NCBI GenBank assembly: GCA_017792465.1
Contig: CP051234.1
Span: 2,636,501-2,700,500 of the forward strand
Reading direction: 5' to 3'
Length of the DNA stretch: 64,000 nt
Source of the DNA: Filomicrobium sp.
GTDB lineage: Bacteria > Pseudomonadota > Alphaproteobacteria > Rhizobiales > Hyphomicrobiaceae
The notes beneath the pieces were generated by a model, which worked only from the letters and a program-made list of their open reading frames with translations, searched no databases and was not told the DNA's origin. Position numbers and translations under genes: made by a program. Every line of letters begins with the position of its first letter. Positions within the stretch are counted from its first letter, which is position 1. Below are positions 55,359 to 64,000 of the stretch, piece by piece.

Positions 55359-56297
55359 ATGAAGCCGTGGTCTATACTGTCGTGCGTCGTCATTTGCGCG
55401 ATCGGGCTGAACGTGCCCGCTGGCGCCGACGAGATGACCCTTCGACTGGCGACCGCAACAAAAGGCGGCGGGTTTGAGCTTTATGGCTCCAACGCAGCCA
55501 AGGTGATCAACGCGACCGATCCGTCTTTAAAGGTGTTGGACGAGAACACGAAGGGAAGTCTTGAGAACATCGGCCTTCTCGCTCAAGGCAAGTTCGACAT
55601 TGGCCTTGTCCAGGGCGTCGCCGCGTACGAAGCGTTCGAGGGCGTCGGGCAGGAGCCGGTCGATCTGAAAGTGATCGCCGCAATCTATTCGAGCCCTGGC
55701 ATGTTCGTCGTTAAAGGGGACAGCCCGGCGATGTCGGTCAAAGATCTCGTCGGCAAGCCCATCGCCTGGGGGACGAAAACGTCCGGCCTGACATTGATGG
55801 CCGACTACATCATGGACGGCCTTGACCTCGATCGCGATAAGGATTTCGAGCCCAGATTTCTAAAGAAGGCCGGCGATGGACCTCCGCTCGTCCTCTCGGG
55901 CGAGGTTGCAGCTTTTTGGGGTGCCGGAATTGGCTGGCCGGGCTTCAAGCGTGTGATGAAGGCGGGCGGCAGATTTATCGGTTTCAGCCCCGAAGAAGTA
56001 AAAGCGGTGACCGCCAAGCACGACTTCCTCAAGCCGATGACGGTGCCGGCCAAATCATACGAAGGGCAGGACGAAGCGGTGCAGGCGATCGGAGTTTGGA
56101 GCTTCATCCTTTCCCGGCCGGACCTGCCGAATGACGCTGCCTATAAATTAGCGAAGGCGCTGCATGCCGGTCAGGGAACGCTTGCTGAAGTGCTCCCACA
56201 AGCGAAGGAGACTACGCCGCAGAACACCAAGGCGGCTGCGAACCCGAAGCACATCCATCCCGGCGTTCAGAAATATCTGGACGAACTGGGGCTTTGA
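55359..56297 (+). CDS. TAXI-family TRAP solute-binding protein
   Basis: A 312-residue periplasmic binding protein with a signal peptide (about 1-23, ending AGA). It has the TAXI pattern: LRLATATKGGGFELYG, TKGSLENIGLLAQGKFDIGLVQGVAAYEAF, VKDLVGKPIAWGTKTSG, and the late DAAYKLAKALHAG. Such proteins usually feed a TRAP-type membrane carrier, but no TRAP permease gene lies in the window. It converges on the MBL hydrolase gene, 43 bp apart. ATG 55359 has GGAGG upstream. Confidence 0.88.
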   Translation: MKPWSILSCVVICAIGLNVPAGADEMTLRLATATKGGGFELYGSNAAKVINATDPSLKVLDENTKGSLENIGLLAQGKFDIGLVQGVAAYEAFEGVGQEPVDLKVIAAIYSSPGMFVVKGDSPAMSVKDLVGKPIAWGTKTSGLTLMADYIMDGLDLDRDKDFEPRFLKKAGDGPPLVLSGEVAAFWGAGIGWPGFKRVMKAGGRFIGFSPEEVKAVTAKHDFLKPMTVPAKSYEGQDEAVQAIGVWSFILSRPDLPNDAAYKLAKALHAGQGTLAEVLPQAKETTPQNTKAAANPKHIHPGVQKYLDELGL

Positions 56298-56340
56298 ACG
56301 GCTGTCGGACGCCGGAATTCTTTCGTTGTCCGAATTGCGC

Positions 56341-57330
56341 CTAGAGGTCGTTGAGCTGATAGCTCGCCGGGACCCAGCGGAAACTGTCACCGGACCGCTC
56401 AACGAAGCCGACGGCGGGAAACGGCATGTGATAACCGATCGCTGGAATGCCGTCGGCGGCGACGCTGTCCAGGATGCGCTTGCGGGTTGCGACGGCCTTG
56501 GCTTTGTCGTGGTCAAAGAGCACGTGCCATTCAGGCTTCATCAATGACAAAACAAAGTGGTTGGTCACGTCAGCCCATAACAACAAGCGCTGACCTTCAC
56601 TTTCGATATGGAAGGCCAGCATCCCGGGCGAATGTCCGAACGCGTCGACGGCTTCGATGCCACTGACGACGCTTTCGCCCTGCGCGATCATTGATGCCTT
56701 TTCTGCTAGTGGCGCTGCGACGCGCATATAAAGGTCGCGGTTTTTCTGCCGACGCGCGGGGATGTCCGTGCCGGCGCTCCAGTAGTCGAACTCGGCGGCT
56801 CCGAAAACATAGCGGGCATTGGGAAAGCTGGGCTTGCCGCTCTCCATCAGGCCGCCGATGTGATCGGGGTGTCCATGGGTAATCACAACGACATCGATCT
56901 GGTCTGGCGAATAACCGGCTTCGCTCAGCCGCTGGCGCAGCAGACCCTGGGTTGCGCTTCGTCTTGGTTCGCCGTTGCCGGTATCGAACAAGATAAGTTC
57001 GCGGCCTGTGTTGACGAGCGTGACCGTATAGGAATTTTCAAGCTGTGACGCCGGCAAGTGATGTTCGCGGGCGAAAGCCTCGACGGCTTCTTTCTCCTGG
57101 TCCTGGCCAAAGATCTTATGGGGATCAGGCCGCACCACGAAGCCATCCAGGATATTGGTGATTTCGAACTCGCCGAGCTTGAAACGGTAGATTGCCGGGC
57201 GCTGCAGTCCCAGCATCGGCGCAGCAGCCATCGCTGCATTGAACGAGGCGAACGGCAAGCAAGCGGCTTGCGCTGCCATACCCAGCACCACCGTGCGGCG
57301 GCTTAGGCTTGATGTTTTGAATTCACGCAT
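56341..57330 (-). CDS. MBL-fold metallohydrolase with Tat signal
   Basis: A 329-residue protein with a twin-arginine signal (SLSRRTVVLGMAAQAACL), so folded export is expected. The metal motif THGHPDHIGGL is complete and the second His/Asp groups (GHSPGMLAFHI, LLWADVTNH) follow. Members of this branch include lactonases and other exported hydrolases; the substrate is unknown. ATG 57330 has GAGG upstream; the open frame to 57552 does not look coding. Confidence 0.93.
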   Translation of the reverse strand: MREFKTSSLSRRTVVLGMAAQAACLPFASFNAAMAAAPMLGLQRPAIYRFKLGEFEITNILDGFVVRPDPHKIFGQDQEKEAVEAFAREHHLPASQLENSYTVTLVNTGRELILFDTGNGEPRRSATQGLLRQRLSEAGYSPDQIDVVVITHGHPDHIGGLMESGKPSFPNARYVFGAAEFDYWSAGTDIPARRQKNRDLYMRVAAPLAEKASMIAQGESVVSGIEAVDAFGHSPGMLAFHIESEGQRLLLWADVTNHFVLSLMKPEWHVLFDHDKAKAVATRKRILDSVAADGIPAIGYHMPFPAVGFVERSGDSFRWVPASYQLNDL

Positions 57331-57627
57331 CGGTTTTGCGCCTCGGTAATTTGGGAATGGTTCGCCCGTTACTTTTGGATCGCGGTTCAGAGCATTTCGT
57401 CGACCAGATTGCCCTATTGTTACGCCATGAAAGCATGGCGGCAGTAGGTCTGAAGAGCCATGTTGGTGGCTGCAAACATCCGCGATCCAGGCATGGCCCA
57501 ATGCAGCATATGTCATGAACTGGCGCAACGCTGCTGCCATATGACGCGACATTTGTCATACGCTTGGCACAGCGCTAGCGTCCCCTCTATTCGCACTCAA
57601 ACGCGATACCAAATTCCAGGAGGTCGC

Positions 57628-58110
57628 ATGCGCGCAGTGTTTGCAACAGGCCGGGCGGCGGCAGCGTGTCTGTCGTTGTTTGCTGGTTCGGTTACGGCTG
57701 CTGCCGGAGAAGTTCCGCAGGCCGTCAAAGATGCATGCAGTGGAGACTACAAACAGCATTGCAGTATGCACGCCCCCGAAAGCGACGCGGCGCGTGATTG
57801 CATGGCCGACGTCTTCGGCAAACTTTCGGACGGATGCGTGTCAGCTATCCTCAACAGCGACCTTGTCGAAGAGCAGGCTGACCCGGCGAAGGACGAGGCG
57901 CAGGTTGCTGTAGCCCCACAACCGGAGCGCAAGCCGGCCGTTAAACCTCGCAAGGTCAAACGCAAAGCCCGGGTGGCGCGCGTTCATCATCAGCGAACCA
58001 AGCGTCACAGACGGCTGGCAAAGCCGAAGAAGGTTGTCCGCTACGTGAAGCGTGGAATTCGAACCGCGAAGTTCTACGTCTCCAGAGCTTTTCGAAAAGC
58101 ATTTCACTAG
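57628..58110 (+). CDS. Exported Cys-repeat protein with basic tail
   Basis: A 160-residue protein with a signal peptide (about 1-28, ending TAAA), a short domain with four Cys (AVKDACSGDYKQHCSM, ARDCMADVF, LSDGCVSAIL) of the Cys-rich-repeat type found in alphaproteobacterial periplasmic proteins, and a very basic C-terminal half (RKVKRKARVARVHHQRTKRH). The tail may bind the cell envelope or nucleic acid (inference). ATG 57628 has a CCAGGAGG site. It converges on the MHYT-GGDEF-EAL gene. Confidence 0.75.
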   Translation: MRAVFATGRAAAACLSLFAGSVTAAAGEVPQAVKDACSGDYKQHCSMHAPESDAARDCMADVFGKLSDGCVSAILNSDLVEEQADPAKDEAQVAVAPQPERKPAVKPRKVKRKARVARVHHQRTKRHRRLAKPKKVVRYVKRGIRTAKFYVSRAFRKAFH

Positions 58111-58173
58111 AAGGCGGAACAGATCGCCATTTCAGGCGATGTCTCTTCAGCGCCCATCATGCCGCGAGCCGGT

Positions 58174-60288
58174 TCAAGCCGAGACGATGGTGAAATTTGC
58201 GCTGAAGAGCGGAGCGATGGACGTGTCGGATTTTCCAGAGATAACCACTTTATTTTTGGCCTCGGCATTGCCAGTCAGGCTTCGAACCTCTTCGACACTC
58301 ATTGGTCGACCAAACAGGAAGCCCTGCACTTCGGAGCAATGCTCTTTGAAAAGGAAACCCAGCTCGTCTTCTGTCTCGACACCTTCGGCCAGAATCGGGA
58401 TCTCCAACGCTTCGCCAAGCAACAGTGTCGAACGCACGATCGCAGCGCTCTGCGGATTGTTTTGAACCCTGTCGATGAAGCTTCGATCGATCTTGATCTT
58501 GTCGAACGGGAACGATTTCAGCGAGGCCAGTGAGGAATAGCCTGTTCCGAAGTCATCCATTGCGATCCGGATCCCAAGTTCCTTGAGACGGCGCATGACT
58601 TCCAGGGTGTTCTTTTGATCGTCAATAATGCTGGCTTCGGTGATTTCCAGCTCCAGCCTCGAAGGCTCCAGGCCGCTCTCCGACAATGCGTTCGCCACGT
58701 TTTCAACGAAGGAGGGCTGGACGAGTTCTTGCGGCGTGACGTTGACGGAAATCGGGTAAGGCCGATTCCAGCTCGCCGCTTCCTTGCACGCCGTAGCGAG
58801 TACCCAGCGACCAATGGAGCGGATGAGACCCGTTTTTTCAGCGATCGGGATGAAGTCGGCTGGAGGGACGCGACCGCGCACGGGGTGATTCCAGCGCAGC
58901 AGCGCCTCAAAACCGACGACTTCGCGCGTTTCGACATCATTCTGCTGCTGATAATTCAGTTCAAAATGTCCTGCAGTCAGCGCGGTTCGCAGATCGTTGG
59001 CGAGGGCTATTTTCTCGCGATTTTCCTGGTCCATCACTTCGTCGAAGAAACAGATCGTGTCGAGCAAGCTGTCTTTCGCCCGATACATTGCAAGGTCGGA
59101 ATTGCTCAATAGCGTTTTCAAGTCTTCGCCATGCTCGGGATAGCTGGCAATCCCAATGCTGGCTCCAACTGATAAGTCCAAGGCCCCGACCATGATCGGC
59201 TCAACGATCCTGCCGAGCAGGCGCTCCGCGAAGGCCGACACCTCTGCAAGACGTGTGTAGTCGGACTTGATGGCAACGAACTCATCGCCTCCGGTGCGCG
59301 CGACGAACTCCCCTTCGGAAATAGAGCCCAAAAGCCGCTCCGAGATCTCCTCAAGGGTTGCGTCGCCGGCGGCATGGCCGTGCATGTCGTTGATTTCTTT
59401 AAACCGGTCGAGGTCGATCGTGACGATTGCGAATCGGGTGTTGCTGTCCGACTGGGCGGTCGAACAAAGCCGATCGAGATACCGGCTGAGCTGGCTGCGG
59501 TTTGGCAAGCCTGTCAGGGGATCGTGGAGTTTGGCATGCTGGCAGGCTTCACCGGCGTTCTGTTCGATGATCTTCTCGTTCAAATGGGCCGCGAGGCCGA
59601 CGAACAGGAATAAGGACATGACGGCGACGACGAGAATGATCAACGTCGTGTCGGAAAGCATTTTCGGCGGCACCAAAACCAACGGGTCGAGATCGATCTT
59701 GATCGCACTCATCCCTGTGAAATGCATCAGGCAGATCGCTCCAGCCATCGCTCCGACACCGAAATGCAGGCTGTATTTTGAAACCGGCCGTGCAGCCTGG
59801 TTGAGCGCGATAGCTCCGAAGATTGAGCCGAGCAGGATGGAGGTTGCGATCAGCTGATTGTCCCAGGTTATCCGCCCAGGAATTTGATAGGCGTGCATCC
59901 CGACATAATGCATTGTCGCGACCGTCAGTCCGAAGACGGCGCCGCCGGCTTCCACCCAATGGGAACGGTTCGTCGTCGAGGCAAGCGCGAGCCCCAAACT
60001 GACACCGGCAATGGCGATGAAAAGCGAGAGCGCCGTCAGAATCGGTTCGTAGGCATGATCGACGCCCGGGTCGTAGGCAACCATCGCGACGAAGTGCGTC
60101 GTCCAGATCGTCGCTCCGCCGATGACGCCAGCCAGAAATACGTTCATGAGCCGCCGATCGGCCGGCACGTCTTTCAACCGCGCAAACACCCTGATCGTCA
60201 GCATGCTGCCGCAGATGCAAATGGCGGCGGCAAGCGCGACCAGCCAATAATTGTGGTCTTGGGTGATGCATCCGATAACGTTCAACAC
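58174..60288 (-). CDS. MHYT-GGDEF-EAL membrane protein (c-di-GMP turnover)
   Basis: A 704-residue protein. Seven membrane helices form the MHYT sensor, with the three signatures WTTHFVAM, MHYVGMH and MHFTGMS (thought to bind a metal and sense a gas). The GGDEF motif is intact (RTGGDEFVAI), with no RxxD inhibitory site before it (SEGE). The EAL domain has the full catalytic set: EALLRW, NVTPQEL, ELEITE, DDFGTGYSSL, IKIDRSF, AEGVET and QGF. It may both make and break c-di-GMP; the dominant activity cannot be told. It is monocistronic, starting at ATG 60288. Confidence 0.95.
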   Translation of the reverse strand: MLNVIGCITQDHNYWLVALAAAICICGSMLTIRVFARLKDVPADRRLMNVFLAGVIGGATIWTTHFVAMVAYDPGVDHAYEPILTALSLFIAIAGVSLGLALASTTNRSHWVEAGGAVFGLTVATMHYVGMHAYQIPGRITWDNQLIATSILLGSIFGAIALNQAARPVSKYSLHFGVGAMAGAICLMHFTGMSAIKIDLDPLVLVPPKMLSDTTLIILVVAVMSLFLFVGLAAHLNEKIIEQNAGEACQHAKLHDPLTGLPNRSQLSRYLDRLCSTAQSDSNTRFAIVTIDLDRFKEINDMHGHAAGDATLEEISERLLGSISEGEFVARTGGDEFVAIKSDYTRLAEVSAFAERLLGRIVEPIMVGALDLSVGASIGIASYPEHGEDLKTLLSNSDLAMYRAKDSLLDTICFFDEVMDQENREKIALANDLRTALTAGHFELNYQQQNDVETREVVGFEALLRWNHPVRGRVPPADFIPIAEKTGLIRSIGRWVLATACKEAASWNRPYPISVNVTPQELVQPSFVENVANALSESGLEPSRLELEITEASIIDDQKNTLEVMRRLKELGIRIAMDDFGTGYSSLASLKSFPFDKIKIDRSFIDRVQNNPQSAAIVRSTLLLGEALEIPILAEGVETEDELGFLFKEHCSEVQGFLFGRPMSVEEVRSLTGNAEAKNKVVISGKSDTSIAPLFSANFTIVSA

Positions 60289-60898
60289 GCCGTGGTCTCC
60301 TCGGGTCTTTGGACCACCCTCGCTCGTTTGTGGAAATTAACTGTGAAGTTTACTGGTTAATGCTTTGTAATAGTGCACGTTATTAGGGCGCTGCCGCCGT
60401 AACGGATTGAGAATATTGCGAAGTCTGATGGATTAGGGTTGCGCCTAAAACGTTGCGCACGTGCCTGATAGAGAAATTGTGGCGCTCAACTCTGGTCAGC
60501 ATCTTCTTTGGCGTGAGCCGGTATTTTCGGGGCTTTGAGAGGATTTTACCGGTTGGCTCCGTGAGGACCTTCTGCGTCTGAGCGTCGATCGTCGTTGCCG
60601 GGAATTCCTGGCCATCACGTTCGGAGAGCCAAACGTCAGCAATTCCTTAAGAGACAGCTCGACCGGCATTATCGATCTAACGTGAGCTCAAATTAATTTT
60701 CGAATTGGAGCTACACCGATGTTGAACGAGCACGATCTTGAATCATTCGAGTACCCTGGACCCGGCGGCAACGCCCCTGGATCAGTTAACTAAAGCTTAC
60801 GAACTTGCGGCTCCGCTAACGACAGGGTTGGCGGGTTTGGCGGGTTTGGCGACGGTTCACAGTTGCCGCGTTGGTGGGGATCGTTGGCCCGAACTGAC
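60289..60898. other. Intergenic, possible gene remnant
   Basis: 610 bp between the MHYT and EamA genes. A minus-strand frame is free of stops for 87 codons (60646-60386) but lacks a usable start; it may be a decayed gene. A plus-strand 61-codon frame (60738-60923) overlaps the EamA gene and is not convincing. At 60829-60851 the sequence TTGGCGGG is repeated twice in tandem. Confidence 0.35.
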
Positions 60899-61753
60899 TC
60901 ACGCCTTCTGCGAACTGCGATAGCGGACGACGAGCGCGATGCCGCCCAGGACAGCAACGGATGAGATGGCCAGCCTGATGGTGAATGGCTCAGCCAGAAA
61001 CATCACGCCGCCAATGGCAGCAATAACGGGTACGCTAAGCTGGACGGAGGCAGCCCGGGTCGCACTGAGCTCGGCCAGTGCCGCATACCAAATCAGGTAG
61101 CCCAATCCGGACGCCAGCGCGCCTGACAAGACTGCCCACATGATGCCTTGCAGCGACCAATGGCCTCCGGGGATCAGGAGCAGCGGCACGACCATCGCTA
61201 TGGCGCGCAGAAAGTTTCCTGCCGAGGCTGCAAGCGGGTCAGCGAAGCCGCGCCCGAGCAGCGAATAAGCCCCCCACGCGATCCCGGCCAAGATCATCAA
61301 TAGCGCGCCCAAGGGATGCGGCGCAGCGACACCGGGTGCGACGAGAACAATCAAACCGCAAAACGCAAGAGCCAGGCCGCCGCCTTCTATCAGGCCAACG
61401 CGCTCCCCTTTCAGCACCCCGTTCAAGACCATGGTGACCTGAACCGCACCGAACAGTAGGAGTGCGCCGGTTCCGGCTGCGAGGTTCGAATAAGCGAATG
61501 AAAAACAGATGGCGTAGGCCAAGAGTGCCAGAGCAGCCGACCAGCTTCCGCCGACCTGGGCAGCAGAAGGACGGCGGGTCAACACCCACAGGACAGCAGC
61601 CCCCGAGGCGAGCCGGACGATGGTGAACGTTGCTGGATCGATGCTGTCATGTGCCAGCGCCAGGCGGCAGAAGATGGAATTCGCTGCGAAGGCGGTCATC
61701 GCCAAGACGGTCAGCCAAACGACCCGGACTGGAGCTACGTTCTTCGTTTTCAT
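60899..61753 (-). CDS. EamA/DMT-family exporter
   Basis: A 284-residue inner membrane protein with ten predicted helices in two EamA repeats (FCRLALAHDSIDPATFTIVRL... and WGAYSLLGRGFADPLAAS...). The family exports metabolites such as amino acids, nucleotides or drugs; the substrate is unknown. A TetR regulator precedes it by 52 bp on the same strand, which suggests it is the regulated target. Confidence 0.9.
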   Translation of the reverse strand: MKTKNVAPVRVVWLTVLAMTAFAANSIFCRLALAHDSIDPATFTIVRLASGAAVLWVLTRRPSAAQVGGSWSAALALLAYAICFSFAYSNLAAGTGALLLFGAVQVTMVLNGVLKGERVGLIEGGGLALAFCGLIVLVAPGVAAPHPLGALLMILAGIAWGAYSLLGRGFADPLAASAGNFLRAIAMVVPLLLIPGGHWSLQGIMWAVLSGALASGLGYLIWYAALAELSATRAASVQLSVPVIAAIGGVMFLAEPFTIRLAISSVAVLGGIALVVRYRSSQKA

Positions 61754-61805
61754 CGGATGATTTGTGCCATCTATTCGGTATGTTCACAGACTGCGCCAAG
61801 TCGGC

Positions 61806-62369
61806 TCATTTACCGAGCTGGGCGAGTAAGTCCTTCAGGGTTGGTTTCACGGAGGCGGATTCGCCCAATGCCCAGGCTGTCAGGCTGGCGCCTTGAAGCG
61901 TGCTGAGAACGACGCGAGCCGCCCGCTTCGGCTTCAGGTCAAGCCGCAATTCTCCGCGTTTCACTCCGGCGCGAATTTCCTTCTCAAGCCAATCGAGATG
62001 TTGCTGGAAGAACTTCTCGACCCGAGACTTTATCGATTCTGGCAGTGCAGAAACATCGGAGGCGAGCACGCCACAAAGTGGCAGAAGCCCCTCTTTGATC
62101 CCTTGTGCGAAGAAGTCCCCATAGGCAAGAAGCTTCGCGGTGGCCTCACCGGGCCCGTGCGACAGCGCCTCCAAGTCGGCCTCAAATCGCTCCAGATACT
62201 CATCGATGAGTGCTACCCCCAGGGCTTCCTTGGTGGGGAAGTGGTGGTGAATGCTTGCCTTCGCGATGCCAATCTTCGCAGAAAGATCCGAATAGCTGAA
62301 TGCAGCATATCCGCGTTTGCGGATGAGAAGTTCAGCCTCTTGGAGCAATGCGGTCCGGGTCTGGTTCAT
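61806..62369 (-). CDS. TetR-family repressor
   Basis: A 187-residue regulator with an N-terminal helix-turn-helix (KIGIAKASIHHHFPTKEALGVALI) and a TetR C-terminal ligand domain. The order TetR then EamA exporter on the same strand, and a palindrome just upstream, suggest self-control and control of the exporter. The ligand is unknown. Confidence 0.93.
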   Translation of the reverse strand: MNQTRTALLQEAELLIRKRGYAAFSYSDLSAKIGIAKASIHHHFPTKEALGVALIDEYLERFEADLEALSHGPGEATAKLLAYGDFFAQGIKEGLLPLCGVLASDVSALPESIKSRVEKFFQQHLDWLEKEIRAGVKRGELRLDLKPKRAARVVLSTLQGASLTAWALGESASVKPTLKDLLAQLGK

Positions 62370-62383
62370 GGATGACGACCTTA

Positions 62384-62399
62384 CCTACTAGTTGGTAGG
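62384..62399. promoter_or_regulatory. Putative TetR operator
   Basis: CCTAC-TAGTTG-GTAGG, an inverted repeat centred about 22 bp upstream of the TetR start codon. Type and position fit an autoregulatory TetR site. Confidence 0.6.
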
Positions 62400-62638
62400 C
62401 TATCAATGGTTTTCTGAATTCGCGGTTTGTAACGCGTGACTTTGGCTACCCAAGACAGGCTTGCCACTGACAACCGCGGCATTGCACATCGATTAAATCG
62501 TAGGGATGAGAGGCGAGAGCAGTTGCCAGAGAGCTGCAGAATCCCTGCTGCTGCGAGTGGGAAAGGACCTGGAGTTAGATACGCCGAGGCTTCTGCAGCA
62601 AAGAGTGTTGTCGCTCATTCGCGTCGGCTCAAAGAGTT

Positions 62639-63355
62639 TCAAGGCCTGGCAAAATCATAGGCGTCGATATCATTCCTGAACAGCTCCATGATCAGGCTAT
62701 GCGCACGCGGAGAATTCCGGAACATCTCTTCCATAGAGGCACTTTTCGGCCGATAAGCCCCCTTTGCGTTGATCTTGGAAAAGGTCTCCCATAGCCCCTC
62801 GACCGAGGGATGCAGCTCTTCGAGCTTTTTGATATCGGCTTCCAGGCGATCATAGCGAACCATGAAATCTATGATCTGCTGGCCGTCGATTTTGTAGATC
62901 TCCTCGTTTCGAGAGATCAGATCGGCGTTCTTGATGACCCAGGTCTCGAAATCCATGCCCTTCTGCGCCGGCCTTGAGCGCTGCCACCAGAAGTAAAGGC
63001 TGATCGCGCTGTCGAACGGATTTCTCATTGTCGCTATTTTCGTATAGCTATCCCAATTTTCTCCACCAAGGCGCTCTTTGGCCAATTCTGCAGGAATGTG
63101 ATTGAAAAATTTTGCCGGCAGCTCACCTTTGATCGCTGCTTTAAATTTCCCGATCAAAGACAGCTCGCCCGGGGAATAACGGAAATTCTGCGGTGGCCGG
63201 TAGCCAAGCTTCGTTCTGGTTTCCTCGTCTTCCTTTGTAATCGGCGTAATGATGCTCGTTTCTGTCGCGAAACGGGAAAGCGCGATTTCCAAAGACGTGC
63301 CTCCGACCTTGCGCGCTTTCAGCACAATTATCTTTGGCTCATGAAGAACGATCAT
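62639..63355 (-). CDS. Sulfotransferase-like protein
   Basis: A 238-residue protein. The N-terminal KARKVGGTSLEIALSRF is the 5'-phosphosulfate-binding loop of cytosolic sulfotransferases (xxKxGGTSL form), and KIATMRNPFDSAISLYFWW matches the 3'-phosphate-binding RNPxxxxxS segment. The acceptor substrate is unknown. It lies alone between the TetR operon (269 bp gap) and the chemotaxis receptor. Sulfotransferases of this type occur in surface polysaccharide or lipid decoration (inference). Confidence 0.82.
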   Translation of the reverse strand: MIVLHEPKIIVLKARKVGGTSLEIALSRFATETSIITPITKEDEETRTKLGYRPPQNFRYSPGELSLIGKFKAAIKGELPAKFFNHIPAELAKERLGGENWDSYTKIATMRNPFDSAISLYFWWQRSRPAQKGMDFETWVIKNADLISRNEEIYKIDGQQIIDFMVRYDRLEADIKKLEELHPSVEGLWETFSKINAKGAYRPKSASMEEMFRNSPRAHSLIMELFRNDIDAYDFARP

Positions 63356-63697
63356 AGATTGATTTGCTTTTTGCGTTCGATTGGTGGGAGCCGGCTGCGT
63401 TGGCTTGGCCCAGCACAGCAGGTTTGCTGGCTAGAGGCTGGCATTTTGAAGCCGAACATCGACTTCGTCCACCCCGCTACGGCTTCGGCTGAAGTTCGTC
63501 GAAGCCTTGGCTCAAATATGACTCTTGGTCACGACCTTCTATCACTGGAGACCGGTAACAAGGATCTGATGACGGCAGCCGAAATAGAGACCGCGCCAAA
63601 CAGCGGGTCGGCTGTCTGGCGAGGTGGGCTATGATGATCTTATGAAATCAGGGCAACCGCTTGCTCTGTGCCTCGTTTTAAAAAACTTGAAACGAGG
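63356..63697. other. Intergenic, no gene recognised
   Basis: 342 bp between the sulfotransferase and the receptor stop. Nothing convincing was seen except an 8-bp hairpin (63671-63678 with 63690-63697) that touches the receptor stop codon and may help end its transcript, though no T-run follows. Confidence 0.4.
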
Positions 63698-64000
63698 TCA
63701 GGCCACAAGGCCTCTGGAGGCTTCAATGACGTTATCTGCCGCTGCTTTTGCTGCCTCAGTTGCCGAATGGACTTGACCGAGATTTGCAGTGACGCCTTGA
63801 ACGCGGCTGGCGGCATTTTTCATGTTGTTTGAGATGTCCTGCGTCACGGCACCTTGCTCTTCGATCGCTGCGGCAATCCCCGTCGAAATTTCATCGATCG
63901 TCGAGATAACGGTAGCTATTGATTGGATCGCATTGACGGCTTCGCTGCTACCTGCTTGCACCATGGCAATCTGCGACTGGATTTCGGCCGTTGCTTTTGC
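63698..64000 (-). CDS. Methyl-accepting chemotaxis protein, C-terminal end
   Basis: Only the last 100 or so residues are in the window; the gene enters from the right edge. The sequence is the end of a receptor signalling coiled coil: AVNAIQSIATVISTIDEISTGIAAAIEEQGAVTQ-type repeats followed by ISNNMKNAASRVQGV and AADNVIEASRGLVA. The sensing and membrane domains lie outside the window, so the ligand is unknown. Confidence 0.9.
   Translation of the reverse strand, partial: AKATAEIQSQIAMVQAGSSEAVNAIQSIATVISTIDEISTGIAAAIEEQGAVTQDISNNMKNAASRVQGVTANLGQVHSATEAAKAAADNVIEASRGLVA

Noticed and set aside
60340-60360. CtrA-like TTAAC and GTTTAC motifs before the MHYT gene
   Set aside because: The spacing does not match TTAA-N7-TTAA and one half is changed; AT-rich promoters often show such matches.
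60738-60923. Frame of 61 codons on the plus strand
   Set aside because: It overlaps the end of the EamA gene and owes its length to a TTGGCGGG micro-repeat.
62436-62660. Frame of 74 codons between TetR and the sulfotransferase
   Set aside because: No domain, no ribosome binding site, and its end overlaps the sulfotransferase gene.

Overview
The window is a 64-kb stretch of chromosome from an alphaproteobacterium, most likely in the Hyphomicrobiales. The evidence is gene content and order: a split atpHAGDC operon without the Fo genes, hemC-hemD-Mic60-HemY divergent from tsaD-gpsA, etfB-etfA-hbd, a PduO-type adenosyltransferase beside a HIG1-like gene, an EnvC-CtpA-RppH run, and many TonB-linked and c-di-GMP genes. 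No rRNA, phage, transposase or CRISPR array was seen. The genus cannot be named from sequence alone.

Layout. 0-3 kb: transketolase (5' end missing) and class II fructose-bisphosphate aldolase, closed by a strong terminator. 3-5.3 kb: an RTX protein and two small exported or membrane proteins. 5.4-15.1 kb: two conserved divergent blocks. The minus block is tsaD, gpsA, an EVE-domain gene and a METTL20-like lysine methyltransferase; the plus block is hemC, hemD, Mic60 and HemY, followed by tRNA-Thr(CGT). 15.5-19 kb: an NsrR-type regulator, a tiny membrane protein, a cytochrome P460/c'-beta, a 7Fe ferredoxin and 5-formyl-THF cyclo-ligase, with four NsrR-like operators between them. 19-27 kb: accessory region with a diguanylate cyclase, a lone HigA antitoxin, and a 3.4-kb block (beta-barrel protein plus secreted coiled-coil protein) bounded by an imperfect 54-bp direct repeat that copies the start of the next gene (SDR, followed by a glutamine amidotransferase). 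26.7-27.05 kb: hairpin-forming tandem repeats.

27-33.5 kb: a TonB-dependent receptor with its own exbB-exbD-exbD-tonB operon; both transcription units have a similar CGGGAA-AATTCC element upstream. 33.6-39.1 kb: etfB-etfA-hbd-SDR (acyl-CoA oxidation), rhomboid protease, cobalamin adenosyltransferase, HIG1-like protein. 39.5-43 kb: EnvC, CtpA, RppH. 44.2-49.7 kb: ATP synthase F1 genes, with an extra small Cys-containing gene between atpD and atpC. 50-54.3 kb: hydrolase-OsmC fusion and a probable zinc-uptake pair (ZnuD-like receptor and His-rich DUF2946-like protein) behind a Zur-like dyad. 54.6-64 kb: small membrane proteins, a TAXI solute-binding protein, a Tat-exported MBL hydrolase, a Cys-rich secreted protein, an MHYT-GGDEF-EAL protein, TetR with an EamA exporter, a sulfotransferase-like protein, and the C-terminus of a chemotaxis receptor.

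The stretches most worth a second look are the NsrR-like nitric-oxide cluster, the repeat-bounded 3.4-kb block, the shared operator of the TonB system, the extra gene in the ATP synthase operon, and the pairing of an ETF-beta methyltransferase with an ETF-beta that carries its lysine-rich target loop.
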